The notes beneath the pieces were generated by a model. The model ran no database searches. It was not told where the DNA came from and was given only the letters and a program-made list of their open reading frames with translations. From positions 124,001 through 188,000 of the forward strand of contig JBCBKP010000002.1 in NCBI GenBank assembly GCA_038521625.1: 64,000 bases of DNA, written 5' to 3'. Shown here piece after piece: positions 51,480 through 58,819 of this stretch (the first letter of the stretch is position 1; the number at the start of each line of letters is the position of its first letter). Origin of the DNA: JBCBKP01 sp038521625 (GTDB taxonomy: Bacteria; Planctomycetota; Phycisphaerae; Phycisphaerales; UBA1924). The translations under genes were made by a program, and so were the position numbers.

Positions 51480-51772
51480 CCTACTCCCCGACCCACAGGT
51501 ACCAGCTGACGCTCGTCGGGCTGTTCGTCGGCTCGATCGTCGGGTTCTTCGTCATGCTGACGTACTGGGAGGCGATGCTCGAGTCGGTCCCGCGCGCGGC
51601 CATGGCCTCGATCGCCACGGCGCTCGTGGCGATCGCGACGAGCTCGGCGGTGCTCGGCGTCGCGTCCGCCACCGGCCTGCGAGCCGTCATCTTCGTGCCC
51701 GGCGGCCTGCTGGCCGTGCTCGTCTCGGTCGTCGCGTTCCTCGCGCTCTCGGGCGGAGGGGCGACGCCATGA
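51476..51772 (+). CDS. small membrane protein, unknown function
   Basis: 98 residues from ATG 51476. Three hydrophobic segments (~10-30, 40-62, 68-92), Ala/Val rich. Ends in GGGATP-stop with the stop inside the next start (ATGA). Same size, position and ending as the gene at 50695, so the two membrane/lipoprotein gene pairs may be an old duplication, although the protein sequences are not clearly alike. Confidence 0.5.
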   Translation: MTYSPTHRYQLTLVGLFVGSIVGFFVMLTYWEAMLESVPRAAMASIATALVAIATSSAVLGVASATGLRAVIFVPGGLLAVLVSVVAFLALSGGGATP

Positions 51773-51806
51773 CCTTCGCCACACCGCTCCTCGCCGGGAT
51801 CGCCGC
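51763..51806 (+). repeat. 44-bp direct repeat, copy A (start of the 51769 gene)
   Basis: Identical base for base to 52176-52219. It covers the last codons of the upstream gene, the ATGA junction and codons 1-13 of the gene at 51769. Confidence 0.9.
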
Positions 51807-52185
51807 GGTTGTCGGTGTTTCGACGTTCGCCGGATGTCACATCAACCACGCGAAGATCAACAGCAGCATGACACCCGAGCGCGTCGAAGAGCGTCTGCGT
51901 GATCGCGTCGAGTATTCGATGTCGCGCGACGAGGCACGGCGGGCCATGCGTCGCGGCGGCCTCTACGAAGTAGTAGAGACCGACGACGCCCAGTATTATC
52001 CGCTCGAGATCCAGAGCGGGATCTACGTTCTTGCGCTGGAGCAGAGCGGCATGCTCGCCCTCGACTTCGATGCGGCCAGCGGGCTGGTCGGTGCTCGCTA
52101 TTGGAATTGGTTGAACCCGCAGGTCGAGCCGAGTACGACGAAGCTTCCCACGCACGTCTTCGATCTCAGCGAGGTGACGCCATGA
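51769..52185 (+). CDS. small lipoprotein carrying a copied BatA N-terminus
   Basis: 138 residues. Residues 1-12 (MTFATPLLAGIA) are identical to those of the next gene, then the sequence turns into a lipobox (STFAGC). The mature region is charged and helical at first (MTPERVEERLRDRVEYSMSRDEARRAMRRGG), then mixed. This helix-turn-strand start is reminiscent of small outer-membrane assembly lipoproteins (SmpA/BamE-like), but the match is weak and I do not assign it. Overlaps both neighbours by ATGA. Confidence 0.55.
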   Translation: MTFATPLLAGIAAVVGVSTFAGCHINHAKINSSMTPERVEERLRDRVEYSMSRDEARRAMRRGGLYEVVETDDAQYYPLEIQSGIYVLALEQSGMLALDFDAASGLVGARYWNWLNPQVEPSTTKLPTHVFDLSEVTP

Positions 52186-52219
52186 CCTTCGCCACACCGC
52201 TCCTCGCCGGGATCGCCGC
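52176..52219 (+). repeat. 44-bp direct repeat, copy B (start of the BatA-type gene)
   Basis: Identical to 51763-51806. Here it encodes the authentic start of the BatA-type N-terminal membrane segment, so this is probably the source copy. Confidence 0.9.
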
Positions 52220-54347
52220 CGCCGTCGCCATCCCGACGCTGCTGATCCTGTACTTCCTCAAGCTCCGCCGGCGGGATCTGGAGATCTCGTCCACGCTGCT
52301 CTGGAAGAAGGCCATCGAGGACATGCAGGCCAACGCGCCGTTCCAGCGGCTGCGCAAGAACATCCTGCTGTTCCTCCAGCTGCTCGCCCTCGCCGCGGCG
52401 CTGTTCGCACTGGCGCAGCCCGAATCGGAGCGGACCGCGTCGGTCGGCAACCGGCACGTGATCCTGATCGACCGCTCGGCCTCGATGTCGGCGCTCGACG
52501 GCTCGGAGAGCGGCGAGACCCGCCTCGACGAGGCCAAACGCCGCGCGATGGAGCAGGTCGAGAACTTCGAGGCCGCGGGCGTGTTCTCCTCCGGCGGCGC
52601 GGCCGACGAGGCGATGGTCATCGCCTTCGACCGGACCGCCGAGGTCGTCCAGCGGTTCACGCCCGACAAGGCGCTGCTCCGCCAGGCGATCGAGTCGGTC
52701 GAGCCGACCGACGTGCCCGGCGAGATCGGCGAGGCGTTCCGCCTGGCCCAGGCGCACCGGCCCAAGGAGCTGCGCACCAACGACTCGGGCGGGCGGGCCG
52801 AGGCCGCGACGACCGAGCAGGTGCAGGGCCTGGTCGGCGGGCCGCCGCAGACGTTCCATCTGTTCACCGACGGGCGGTTCGCGGACCCCGAGCAGTTCAA
52901 CCCGCGGTCGGACGACAGCGTGATCTACCACCGGGTCGGGCGGGACGAGTCCGCGAACGTCGCGATCACGGGGCTCCGGGCGGAGCGCGCGTACGACGCG
53001 CCGGAGAACCTGTCGGTGTTCGTCGCGCTGCAGAACAGCGCGCCGAGCGTCTGGCCGGTCGAGGTCGAGCTGCTGATCGACGGGGCGCCGGTCGCGATCC
53101 AGCAGACGCGGCTGCCCGCGGCCGACGCGGACCGCGCGGTGATCGATACCGACGGCGAGGCCAGCAGCTCCGAGGGCGGGGCCCGCCCGGTCGCGACCAC
53201 GGCGCAGCCCGGGACCGGCGGCGTGGTGTTCGAGCTGAGCCGCCCGCAGCGCGCGGAGGTCTCGGTCCGGGTCCGGACGCCGCCGGGGTTCCTCGATGCG
53301 CCGATCGACTCGCTCGCGCTCGACGACCGGGGCGCGCTGGTCGTCCCGCCGGCGGAGCAGACCGCGCTGGCGGTGGTCACGCCCGGCAACGCGTTCCTGA
53401 TCGACGTGCTCGGCGCGCTGCCGCTGGCGGCGCTGGACGACTACACGCCGGCGGAGTGGGACGCGCTGCGGGACGAGACGAAGGAGCGCTACGACGTGGT
53501 GCTCCTCGACCGCGTGCTGCCGGGGGACATCCCCGAGGGCCGCGGGCTGCCCGCGGGGCGGTGGCTGGCGCTCGGCGCGATCCCGGTCGGTCCCGAGGCG
53601 CTCTCGTTCGACGGCGAGGGCGGCGTGACGAGCTTCCTCGACTGGCGGCGCGACCACCCGGTGTTGCGCCCGCTCACGCTCGCGGGCGTCGAGATCGGCG
53701 AGCTGCTGCGTGTGAGCATTCCCGAGAACAGCCTGGCGAGCGTGATCGCCGACACGACGCGCGGGCCGGGCATCATCGAGATCAACGCGCCCGACTACCG
53801 GGCGATCGTCGTCGCGTTCAACCCGGGGCTGAGCACGTGGCCGATCGACGTGAGCTTCCTGGTGTTCCTCGCGTACGCGATCGACGACCTCGGCAGCGCC
53901 GGCGAGCGGCTCGGCACGGCGATCTCGCAGCGGCTGAGCCCGGGCGACATCCTGGTCGATCGTTTGCCGACCGGCTCGACCGGCGCCCGGGTCGAGCTGC
54001 CCTCGGGCGAGCGGCGCGACCTGGCGCCCGCGCCCGACGGGCGGATCAGCTTCGGGCCGCTGAAGCAGGCGGGCGTCTACGAGGTCAGCTGGACCGGCGA
54101 GGGGACGACGAGCGACGAGATCGACGGCTCGTCGGTCACGCGCCGGTACGCGGTCAACCTGCTCGACCCGGGCGAGAGCGACATCGCGCCGCTCTCCAGC
54201 GAGCAGCTCGCGGGGCGCGTCTTCGCCGAGCAGGTCCGCGAGGCGCAGGCCGCCAGCGTTGCGCGATACTGGCCCTGGCTGCTTCTGGGCGCGCTCGGGC
54301 TGATGCTGCTCGAGTGGTACGTCTACAACCGCAAGGTGCAGCTCTGA
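52182..54347 (+). CDS. BatA-type membrane protein with VWA domain
   Basis: 721 residues from ATG 52182. The N-terminus FATPLLAGIAAAVAIPTLLILYFLKLRRRDLEISSTLLW is the aerotolerance-regulator (BatA) N-terminal domain, followed by a second membrane segment (~62-80) and a VWA domain with MIDAS DRSAS (~95). The long middle is a periplasmic or cytosolic beta-rich region with a GATase-like part, and a C-terminal membrane segment (WPWLLLGALGLMLLEWYVY) closes it. It belongs functionally with moxR, DUF58 and the VWA protein at 44291. Last gene of the operon. Confidence 0.85.
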   Translation: MTFATPLLAGIAAAVAIPTLLILYFLKLRRRDLEISSTLLWKKAIEDMQANAPFQRLRKNILLFLQLLALAAALFALAQPESERTASVGNRHVILIDRSASMSALDGSESGETRLDEAKRRAMEQVENFEAAGVFSSGGAADEAMVIAFDRTAEVVQRFTPDKALLRQAIESVEPTDVPGEIGEAFRLAQAHRPKELRTNDSGGRAEAATTEQVQGLVGGPPQTFHLFTDGRFADPEQFNPRSDDSVIYHRVGRDESANVAITGLRAERAYDAPENLSVFVALQNSAPSVWPVEVELLIDGAPVAIQQTRLPAADADRAVIDTDGEASSSEGGARPVATTAQPGTGGVVFELSRPQRAEVSVRVRTPPGFLDAPIDSLALDDRGALVVPPAEQTALAVVTPGNAFLIDVLGALPLAALDDYTPAEWDALRDETKERYDVVLLDRVLPGDIPEGRGLPAGRWLALGAIPVGPEALSFDGEGGVTSFLDWRRDHPVLRPLTLAGVEIGELLRVSIPENSLASVIADTTRGPGIIEINAPDYRAIVVAFNPGLSTWPIDVSFLVFLAYAIDDLGSAGERLGTAISQRLSPGDILVDRLPTGSTGARVELPSGERRDLAPAPDGRISFGPLKQAGVYEVSWTGEGTTSDEIDGSSVTRRYAVNLLDPGESDIAPLSSEQLAGRVFAEQVREAQAASVARYWPWLLLGALGLMLLEWYVYNRKVQL

Positions 54348-54383
54348 CGGGCAACGGGCGGCGGGCGCGGGGCCCCGGTAGCT

Positions 54384-54439
54384 GGGATTTGGGACTCGGG
54401 ACTCGGGACTCGGGACTCGGGACTCGGGACTCGGGACTG
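54384..54439. repeat. heptamer tandem repeat (GGGACTC)n downstream of the MoxR operon
   Basis: Eight 7-bp units: one GGGATTT, six perfect GGGACTC (54391-54432) and one GGGACTG. It lies 37 bases after the BatA-type stop. The unit length is not a multiple of three and no gene crosses it. Confidence 0.9.
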
Positions 54440-54469
54440 GGGCCGGCGGTCCGTTCGTATGGATCGCTG

Positions 54470-55111
54470 CTACCGAACGGTTCCGGCGAGCGTGTGGTCC
54501 TCAGGGGTGACGCTCCGCGCGACTCGATCGAGCGCGAGGCCGAGGCGTGTCGCGAGCTCGTCGTTGCGCCGGGCCTTGAAGTCGAGCGAGAGCAAGGCCT
54601 GCTCGATGGCGTCGTTGAAGCCGGAGGTCTTGCCGGCCAGGCGGAGCGTCGCGTCGCGGACGCGGCCCTTGAAGCGTCGGTCGTCGGGGCGCCCGGCGGG
54701 GAAGACGAACCCGCCGCCGGTGTAGAGGCCGGCGCGGCCTTCGGTGATGATGCCGACGCGGACTGTCGCGGTGCACGAGCTCTCGGCGATGGGCGTGCGT
54801 CCCGGGTAGGGGACGAGGAAGAGGTGGAGGTGGACGATCTGTCCCGAGGCGGCGGCGAGCGTGTCGGCGTTCTGGAGGTCCTGCTCGGTCAGGTCGGTGA
54901 GGTAGATGTCGGCGGAAAAGCCGTCGGCGCTGGTGAACACCCGCGTCGGGAGCTTGGGCTCCAGGGCGATCGGCGCGGCGGTCGACTCGATCACGAGCGC
55001 GTTGCCGGTGCCGGGCAGGAGCGGCACGCCCGAACACCCGGCGAGCGCGGAAACGGCGGCCGGGATCGCGAGAAGTTTGAAGCCGCGCGCGGCCGCGTCT
55101 GGTATCGCCAT
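54470..55111 (-). CDS. secreted lipoprotein, unknown function
   Basis: 213 residues from ATG 55111. Signal with lipobox (AAVSALAGC), then TGNALVIESTAAPIALEPKLPTRVFTSADGFSADIYLTDL, a strand-rich domain that continues with QIVHLHLFLVPYPGRTPIAESSCTATVRV. The C-terminal part is helical. Similar small lipoproteins occur in phycisphaerae, but no function is known to me. It is transcribed divergently from the 55226 gene and starts seven bases after a minus-strand TACATT. Confidence 0.65.
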   Translation of the reverse strand: MAIPDAAARGFKLLAIPAAVSALAGCSGVPLLPGTGNALVIESTAAPIALEPKLPTRVFTSADGFSADIYLTDLTEQDLQNADTLAAASGQIVHLHLFLVPYPGRTPIAESSCTATVRVGIITEGRAGLYTGGGFVFPAGRPDDRRFKGRVRDATLRLAGKTSGFNDAIEQALLSLDFKARRNDELATRLGLALDRVARSVTPEDHTLAGTVR

Positions 55112-55118
55112 AGGGCCC

Positions 55119-55124
55119 AATGTA
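55119..55124 (-). promoter_or_regulatory. TACATT -10 hexamer, leaderless start at 55111
   Basis: TACATT on the minus strand ends seven bases before ATG 55111; no Shine-Dalgarno is present. Confidence 0.4.
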
Positions 55125-55225
55125 GTTTGGATGGTGGTGGCGCGACGCCGGGGCCCGTATCGGCCTGTATCCGGGCCTGAGTCGGGGTCACGGCGCGTGC
55201 GTGCGGGCCCGGTCGGAGGTGCAGG

Positions 55226-56095
55226 ATGCCACGAGTGACGGCGACGAACGCCACGCGGAGTTCCATGAGGGGCCCGATGAGAGCGTTGCTGATGGGTCTG
55301 GCGGTCGGTCTGCTGCCGGTGGTCGGCGTGGGGGAAGCCCTCGCGCAGGTGACCGGCGGGTTCCGTCCGATCCCGGTGGCCGGCGGGCAGACACGCACGC
55401 GACCGGTCTCGATCCCGCGTCGGGTGGTCTCGACGGCGGCGGTCGGCGGCGGGCGTTTCTTCTTCTCGGGGCGGCCGTACGTGTACTACGGCGGGTACGG
55501 GCTGTACTTCGGAAACCCTTGGCGTCGCTGGCCGTTCCCGATCGACGGGGCGTACGACCCGTCGCTGGTGATCCGATCGACCGCGGGCACGCGACCGCCG
55601 GCGGTGCGGATCGACCTCCAGGGCGGGACGGGCTCGGATCTGGTGCCGGGACGGGCCTCGCCCCTGAGCCTGGCGCGGCTCGCGGTGGGGGGGCGGCATT
55701 ACTCGGGCGCGATCGAGCGGTACGGCGAGCTGCTGGCCCAGCAGCCGGGCTGGCCGCGGGTTTCGGCGGAGCTCGCGGTGGCGCTGGCGCTCGACGGGCG
55801 GATCTCGGAGGGCGCGGCGGTGTTCCGCGGGGCGATCGAGGTCCAGCCGGCGTTGATCGGCGAGGACGCCTCCGACTGGTTCTCGCTGGCCGGGCGTGAT
55901 CTGATGCGCGCGTCGCGGCAGGCGGAGCGGGCGTCGCGGAGCGGCGGGGGCACGTCGGCGCTGCTGCTCGGGGCGTTCCTGGCGAACGCGCTCGGTGAGG
56001 ACGGCGGAGCGCTGCTCGATCGGGCGCTTCGGGATGGGCGGCTGACGCCCGGGTCGCTTGATCCTCGGGTCGCGGCCTTGTTTGGTGCCCAGTAG
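55226..56095 (+). CDS. secreted protein with TPR-like helical C-terminus
   Basis: 289 residues from ATG 55226, chosen for GGAGG six bases upstream; ATG 55265 and 55277 are alternatives nearer the signal peptide (RALLMGLAVGLLPVVGVGEALAQ). A Gly/Tyr/Phe-rich region (FFFSGRPYVYYGGYGLYFGNPW) follows, then helical pairs typical of tetratricopeptide-like repeats (LAVGGRHYSGAIERYGELLAQQPGWPRVSAELAVALALDG ...). Probably an exported scaffold protein; no catalytic motif. Confidence 0.7.
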   Translation: MPRVTATNATRSSMRGPMRALLMGLAVGLLPVVGVGEALAQVTGGFRPIPVAGGQTRTRPVSIPRRVVSTAAVGGGRFFFSGRPYVYYGGYGLYFGNPWRRWPFPIDGAYDPSLVIRSTAGTRPPAVRIDLQGGTGSDLVPGRASPLSLARLAVGGRHYSGAIERYGELLAQQPGWPRVSAELAVALALDGRISEGAAVFRGAIEVQPALIGEDASDWFSLAGRDLMRASRQAERASRSGGGTSALLLGAFLANALGEDGGALLDRALRDGRLTPGSLDPRVAALFGAQ

Positions 56096-56158
56096 GAAAC
56101 TCGCTCCCGGATTGACATGTGGGACGGGGCGCCCGCCTCGGGTCCTCCGCCTCGGCGG

Positions 56159-56189
56159 TTGGTCGCGGTGCGGGTGTCGTGTCTAGAGT
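56159..56189 (+). promoter_or_regulatory. possible promoter of the rplK-rpoC cluster
   Basis: TTGGTC (56159-56164) and TAGAGT (56184-56189; TCTAGA two bases earlier gives a 17-base spacer) lie 135 bases upstream of rplK. The TTGGTC box is the same as at 24675. The assignment is tentative. The gap 56096-56324 has no gene. Confidence 0.3.
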
Positions 56190-56324
56190 TGGGGCCCGGC
56201 GCGTGGTGGCGGCCGGGGGCTGGGACCGCAAGAACCGCTTGAACCACCGAACGGGCCCTGATCTGGCTCGCGGCTGTGTCGGCCGGCGTTCTGGATCTGC
56301 GCCGCGGTGGGAGGTGCGCTGAGC

Positions 56325-56756
56325 ATGGGCAAACGGGAAGTCGTCAAACAGTTCAAAATCATGGCCCCGGGCGGGCAGGCGACGCCGGCGCCGCCACTGG
56401 GCCCGGTGCTCGGCGGCGCGGGCGTGAACCCGGGTCAGTTCATCCAGCAGTTCAACGCGGCGACCGGTCAGCTGAACGGCAAGCTGGTCGGCTGCGTGGT
56501 AACGGTCTACTCGGATCGCTCGTTCGAGATGGAGATCAAGAGCTCGCCGGCCTCGGTGCTCATCAAGGAGCAGGCGGGGATCGACAAGGGCTCGGGCGAG
56601 CCGAACACGAAGAAGGTCGGTTCTCTGACGCAGGACCAGGTCCGCAAGATCGCGGAAGAGAAGTTCGCGGACCTGAACTCGCAGACGATCGAGCAGGCGA
56701 TGAAGGTGATCGCGGGCACGGCTCGTTCGATGGGCGTGACGGTCGAGGAAGCCTGA
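56325..56756 (+). CDS. rplK: 50S ribosomal protein L11
   Basis: 143 residues from ATG 56325 with GGGAGG upstream. Binds the GTPase-associated region of 23S rRNA at the base of the L12 stalk. Clear family features: FKIMAPGGQATPAPPLGPVLGGAGVNPGQF at the N-terminal domain and KVGSLTQDQVRKIAEEKFADLNSQTIEQAMKVIAGTARSMGV at the RNA-binding C-terminal domain. First gene of the L11-L1-L10-L12-beta-beta' cluster; secE and nusG, usually just upstream, are not here. Confidence 0.97.
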   Translation: MGKREVVKQFKIMAPGGQATPAPPLGPVLGGAGVNPGQFIQQFNAATGQLNGKLVGCVVTVYSDRSFEMEIKSSPASVLIKEQAGIDKGSGEPNTKKVGSLTQDQVRKIAEEKFADLNSQTIEQAMKVIAGTARSMGVTVEEA

Positions 56757-56767
56757 GGAGACGCACG

Positions 56768-57580
56768 ATGGCGGACGAAAAGAACAACGTCGCCGCGGCT
56801 CCCGAGGCCGCGGTCGAGACCAAGGCCCCGGGCGCCGGGGCGGGCGGGGAAGAGAAGAAGCAGGGTCGTCGTCGCAAGCCCTCGCGTGGCGTGGGCGGCA
56901 TCGGCAAGCGGATGACGGCGGCGACGAAGCTGAAGCCGAAGGACCCGGTTCCGCCGGCTTCGGCGATCGCGACGCTGAAGAAGTTCCCGCAGCCGCGTTT
57001 CGATCAGTCGGTCGAGGTGTGCATGCACCTGGGCGTTGACGTGAAGCAGGCGGACCAGATGCTGCGTGGATCGGTTTCGCTCCCGAAGGGGATCGGCAAG
57101 AACAAGCGCGTGATCGCCTTCTGCAACGAGGACATGGCGCCGAAGGCGCTCGAGGCGGGCGCGATCAAGGCGGGCGGCAAGGACCTGATGGAGGAGGTCG
57201 AGAAGGGCTTCTTCGACTTCGACGTCGCGATCGCCAGCCCGGACATGATGCGTGTGATCGCGAAGCTGGGCCGCGTGCTCGGCCCGAAGGGCCTCATGCC
57301 GAGCCCGAAGAACGGGACGGTCACGCCGAAGGTCGACGAGGCGGTCGGCGAGTTTGCGGCCGGCAAGGTGGAGTACCGCACGGACAAGGGCGGGAACATC
57401 CACGCGATCATCGGGAAGATGAGCTTCCCCGAGGGCGATCTGCTGGCGAACTACGAGCACTTCCTCGAGACGATCGAGAAGGCCAAGCCGTCGGCGGTGA
57501 AGGGGACGTACATCAAGCGCGTGAGCCTGAGCGGGACGCAGACGCCTGGCGTCGACGTGGAGCTTCCCGCGGGCGAGTGA
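56768..57580 (+). CDS. rplA: 50S ribosomal protein L1
   Basis: 270 residues, about 40 more than usual. The extra N-terminus (~1-60) is low-complexity, first Ala/Glu rich and then basic (KKQGRRRKPSRG). The L1 core starts at about PASAIATLKKFPQPRFDQSVEVCMHLGVD and ends with the usual GTYIKRVSLSGTQTPGVDVEL. L1 binds the 23S rRNA stalk and in many bacteria represses its own mRNA. It begins 11 bases after rplK. Confidence 0.95.
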   Translation: MADEKNNVAAAPEAAVETKAPGAGAGGEEKKQGRRRKPSRGVGGIGKRMTAATKLKPKDPVPPASAIATLKKFPQPRFDQSVEVCMHLGVDVKQADQMLRGSVSLPKGIGKNKRVIAFCNEDMAPKALEAGAIKAGGKDLMEEVEKGFFDFDVAIASPDMMRVIAKLGRVLGPKGLMPSPKNGTVTPKVDEAVGEFAAGKVEYRTDKGGNIHAIIGKMSFPEGDLLANYEHFLETIEKAKPSAVKGTYIKRVSLSGTQTPGVDVELPAGE

Positions 57581-57601
57581 GTCGCCGAGCGAGCACTCTT
57601 T

Positions 57602-57619
57602 GGCGCCGTCCGCGGCGCC
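57602..57619. promoter_or_regulatory. 6-bp hairpin in the rplA-rplJ gap
   Basis: GGCGCC repeated around a six-base loop, 19 bases before the rplJ start. It might act in L10 autoregulation, but the 57-base gap is too short for a classical L10 leader. Confidence 0.3.
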
Positions 57620-57637
57620 GGATAAGGACGACGAGTC

Positions 57638-58180
57638 ATGTCGAGACCGGTCAAAGAGATGATGATGCGCGACTACAAGGCTCGCCTCGGCGACTTTGAG
57701 GACGCGCTCGTGGTGAGCCTCCGCGGGATCGATTCCAACCGCACCAACGAGATCCGCGACGGGCTGGCGAAGAAGCAGATCCGGGTGACGGTGATCCGCA
57801 ACCGGCTGTTCCTCAAGGAATTCGAGGGCACGGGCCTGGCGGCGCTGGCGCCGATCCTGAACGGATCGAACGCCGTCGCGTACGGCGCCGAGTCGGTGGT
57901 CGAGGTCGCCCGCGAGATCGTGGAGCTGGCGAAGGCCAACGAGGAGATGGAGCTGAAGGGCGCCGTCCTCGACGGGATGCTCTTCGAGGGCGAGGAGGGC
58001 GTGCAGCGCCTGAGCAAGTTCCCGACCAGGGACGAGGCCATCGCGCAGGACGTGACGCTGATCCTCAGCCCGGGCCGCAACCTGCTCGGCCAGGTCAAGG
58101 GCCCCGGCGGGCGTCTTCTCGGGATCGTCAAGGCGATCGAGGAGAAGCTCGAGAAGGGCGAGGAGATCGCCAAGGTCTGA
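57638..58180 (+). CDS. rplJ: 50S ribosomal protein L10
   Basis: 180 residues. Stalk base protein that anchors L12 dimers. The N-terminal RNA-binding domain (SRPVKEMMMRDYKARLGDFEDALVVSLRGIDSNRTNEIRDGLAKK; VIRNRLFLKEF) and the C-terminal helix that binds L12 (LGIVKAIEEKLEKGEEIA) are recognisable. It follows rplA by 57 bases. Confidence 0.94.
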   Translation: MSRPVKEMMMRDYKARLGDFEDALVVSLRGIDSNRTNEIRDGLAKKQIRVTVIRNRLFLKEFEGTGLAALAPILNGSNAVAYGAESVVEVAREIVELAKANEEMELKGAVLDGMLFEGEEGVQRLSKFPTRDEAIAQDVTLILSPGRNLLGQVKGPGGRLLGIVKAIEEKLEKGEEIAKV

Positions 58181-58283
58181 GGCACGAAGGCACAGAGGCG
58201 CGGGGTCTCGAGATGGTCCCCGGGTCTGGCAGACAACTCGTCACCCGACTGGCCCCTGGAACGCGAGACGCGGGGGTTAAAGA

Positions 58284-58298
58284 GCCGAACGGTTCGGC
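58284..58298. repeat. 7-1-7 palindrome in the rplJ-rplL gap
   Basis: GCCGAAC-G-GTTCGGC, in the 180-base gap between rplJ and rplL, 62 bases before the rplL start. As RNA it would form a 6-bp stem with a 3-base loop, perhaps an attenuator or processing site. It has the same GAAC/GTTC symmetry as the palindrome at 30629. Confidence 0.35.
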
Positions 58299-58360
58299 CC
58301 CTCTCGGGTGAGAATTGGCCCTCGCGGCAGGCGGGGGTGCTCGGAAGGACTGGTACAGAG

Positions 58361-58774
58361 ATGAGCGACGAAGCTGCGACCGCGAAGGAGTTCGACGCCA
58401 AGATCAAGGATCTGGGCGATCAGCTCGCCGGCCTGACCCTGAAGGAGGCCGTGGATCTCGGCGACTACATGAAGGACACCTACGGCATCGAGGCCGCGGC
58501 CGGCGGCGGTGTCGTGATGGCGGCGGCGGGCGGCGGCGACGCCGGCGCGGCGGCCGAGGAAGAGAAGACCGAGTTCGATGTGGTGCTGAAGAGCGCCGGC
58601 GGCCAGAAGATCAAGGTCATCAAGGTCGTCCGCGAGGCGACGGGCCTGGGTCTGAAAGAGGCCAAGGAGCTGGTCGACAAGGGCGGCAAGATCAAGGAGG
58701 CCCTCGACAAGGAAGAGGCCGACAAGCTGGCCGAGAGCCTCAAGGAGGTCGGTGCCGAGGTCGAGGTCGCCTGA
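58361..58774 (+). CDS. rplL: 50S ribosomal protein L7/L12
   Basis: 137 residues from ATG 58361. Forms the flexible stalk that recruits translation factors. The N-terminal dimerisation region (LGDQLAGLTLKEAVDLGDYMKDTYG), an Ala/Gly hinge (~45-65) and the C-terminal domain (EKTEFDVVLKSAGGQKIKVIKVVREATGLGLKEAKELVD) are all present. The N-terminus is some 15 residues longer than in E. coli. Confidence 0.96.
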   Translation: MSDEAATAKEFDAKIKDLGDQLAGLTLKEAVDLGDYMKDTYGIEAAAGGGVVMAAAGGGDAGAAAEEEKTEFDVVLKSAGGQKIKVIKVVREATGLGLKEAKELVDKGGKIKEALDKEEADKLAESLKEVGAEVEVA

Positions 58775-58795
58775 TCTCTCGAAGAACGCGACGTT

Positions 58796-58819
58796 CGCGG
58801 CGTCGGAGACGGCGCCGCG
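58796..58819 (+). terminator. 10-bp hairpin with GAGA tetraloop after rplL (attenuator candidate)
   Basis: Seven perfect G-C rich pairs (58796-58802 with 58813-58819) plus three inner pairs, one of them T-G, closed by the GNRA tetraloop GAGA. It begins 22 bases after the rplL stop and is followed by a T/C-rich stretch (TCGTTTCGGTT). Such a hairpin could let a fraction of polymerases stop between the ribosomal and rpoBC parts. Confidence 0.5.

Noticed and set aside
54384..54439. CRISPR-like array
   Set aside because: Seven-base units directly adjoining with no spacers.
57581..57637. Classical L10 leader upstream of rplJ
   Set aside because: The gap has 57 bases and a single hairpin; the kink-turn and bulge pattern of the leader is not visible.
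58181..58210. Third member of the CGCAGAG/GGCAC-type repeat arms after rplJ
   Set aside because: The string resembles the arms only over a dozen bases and has no inverted partner nearby.
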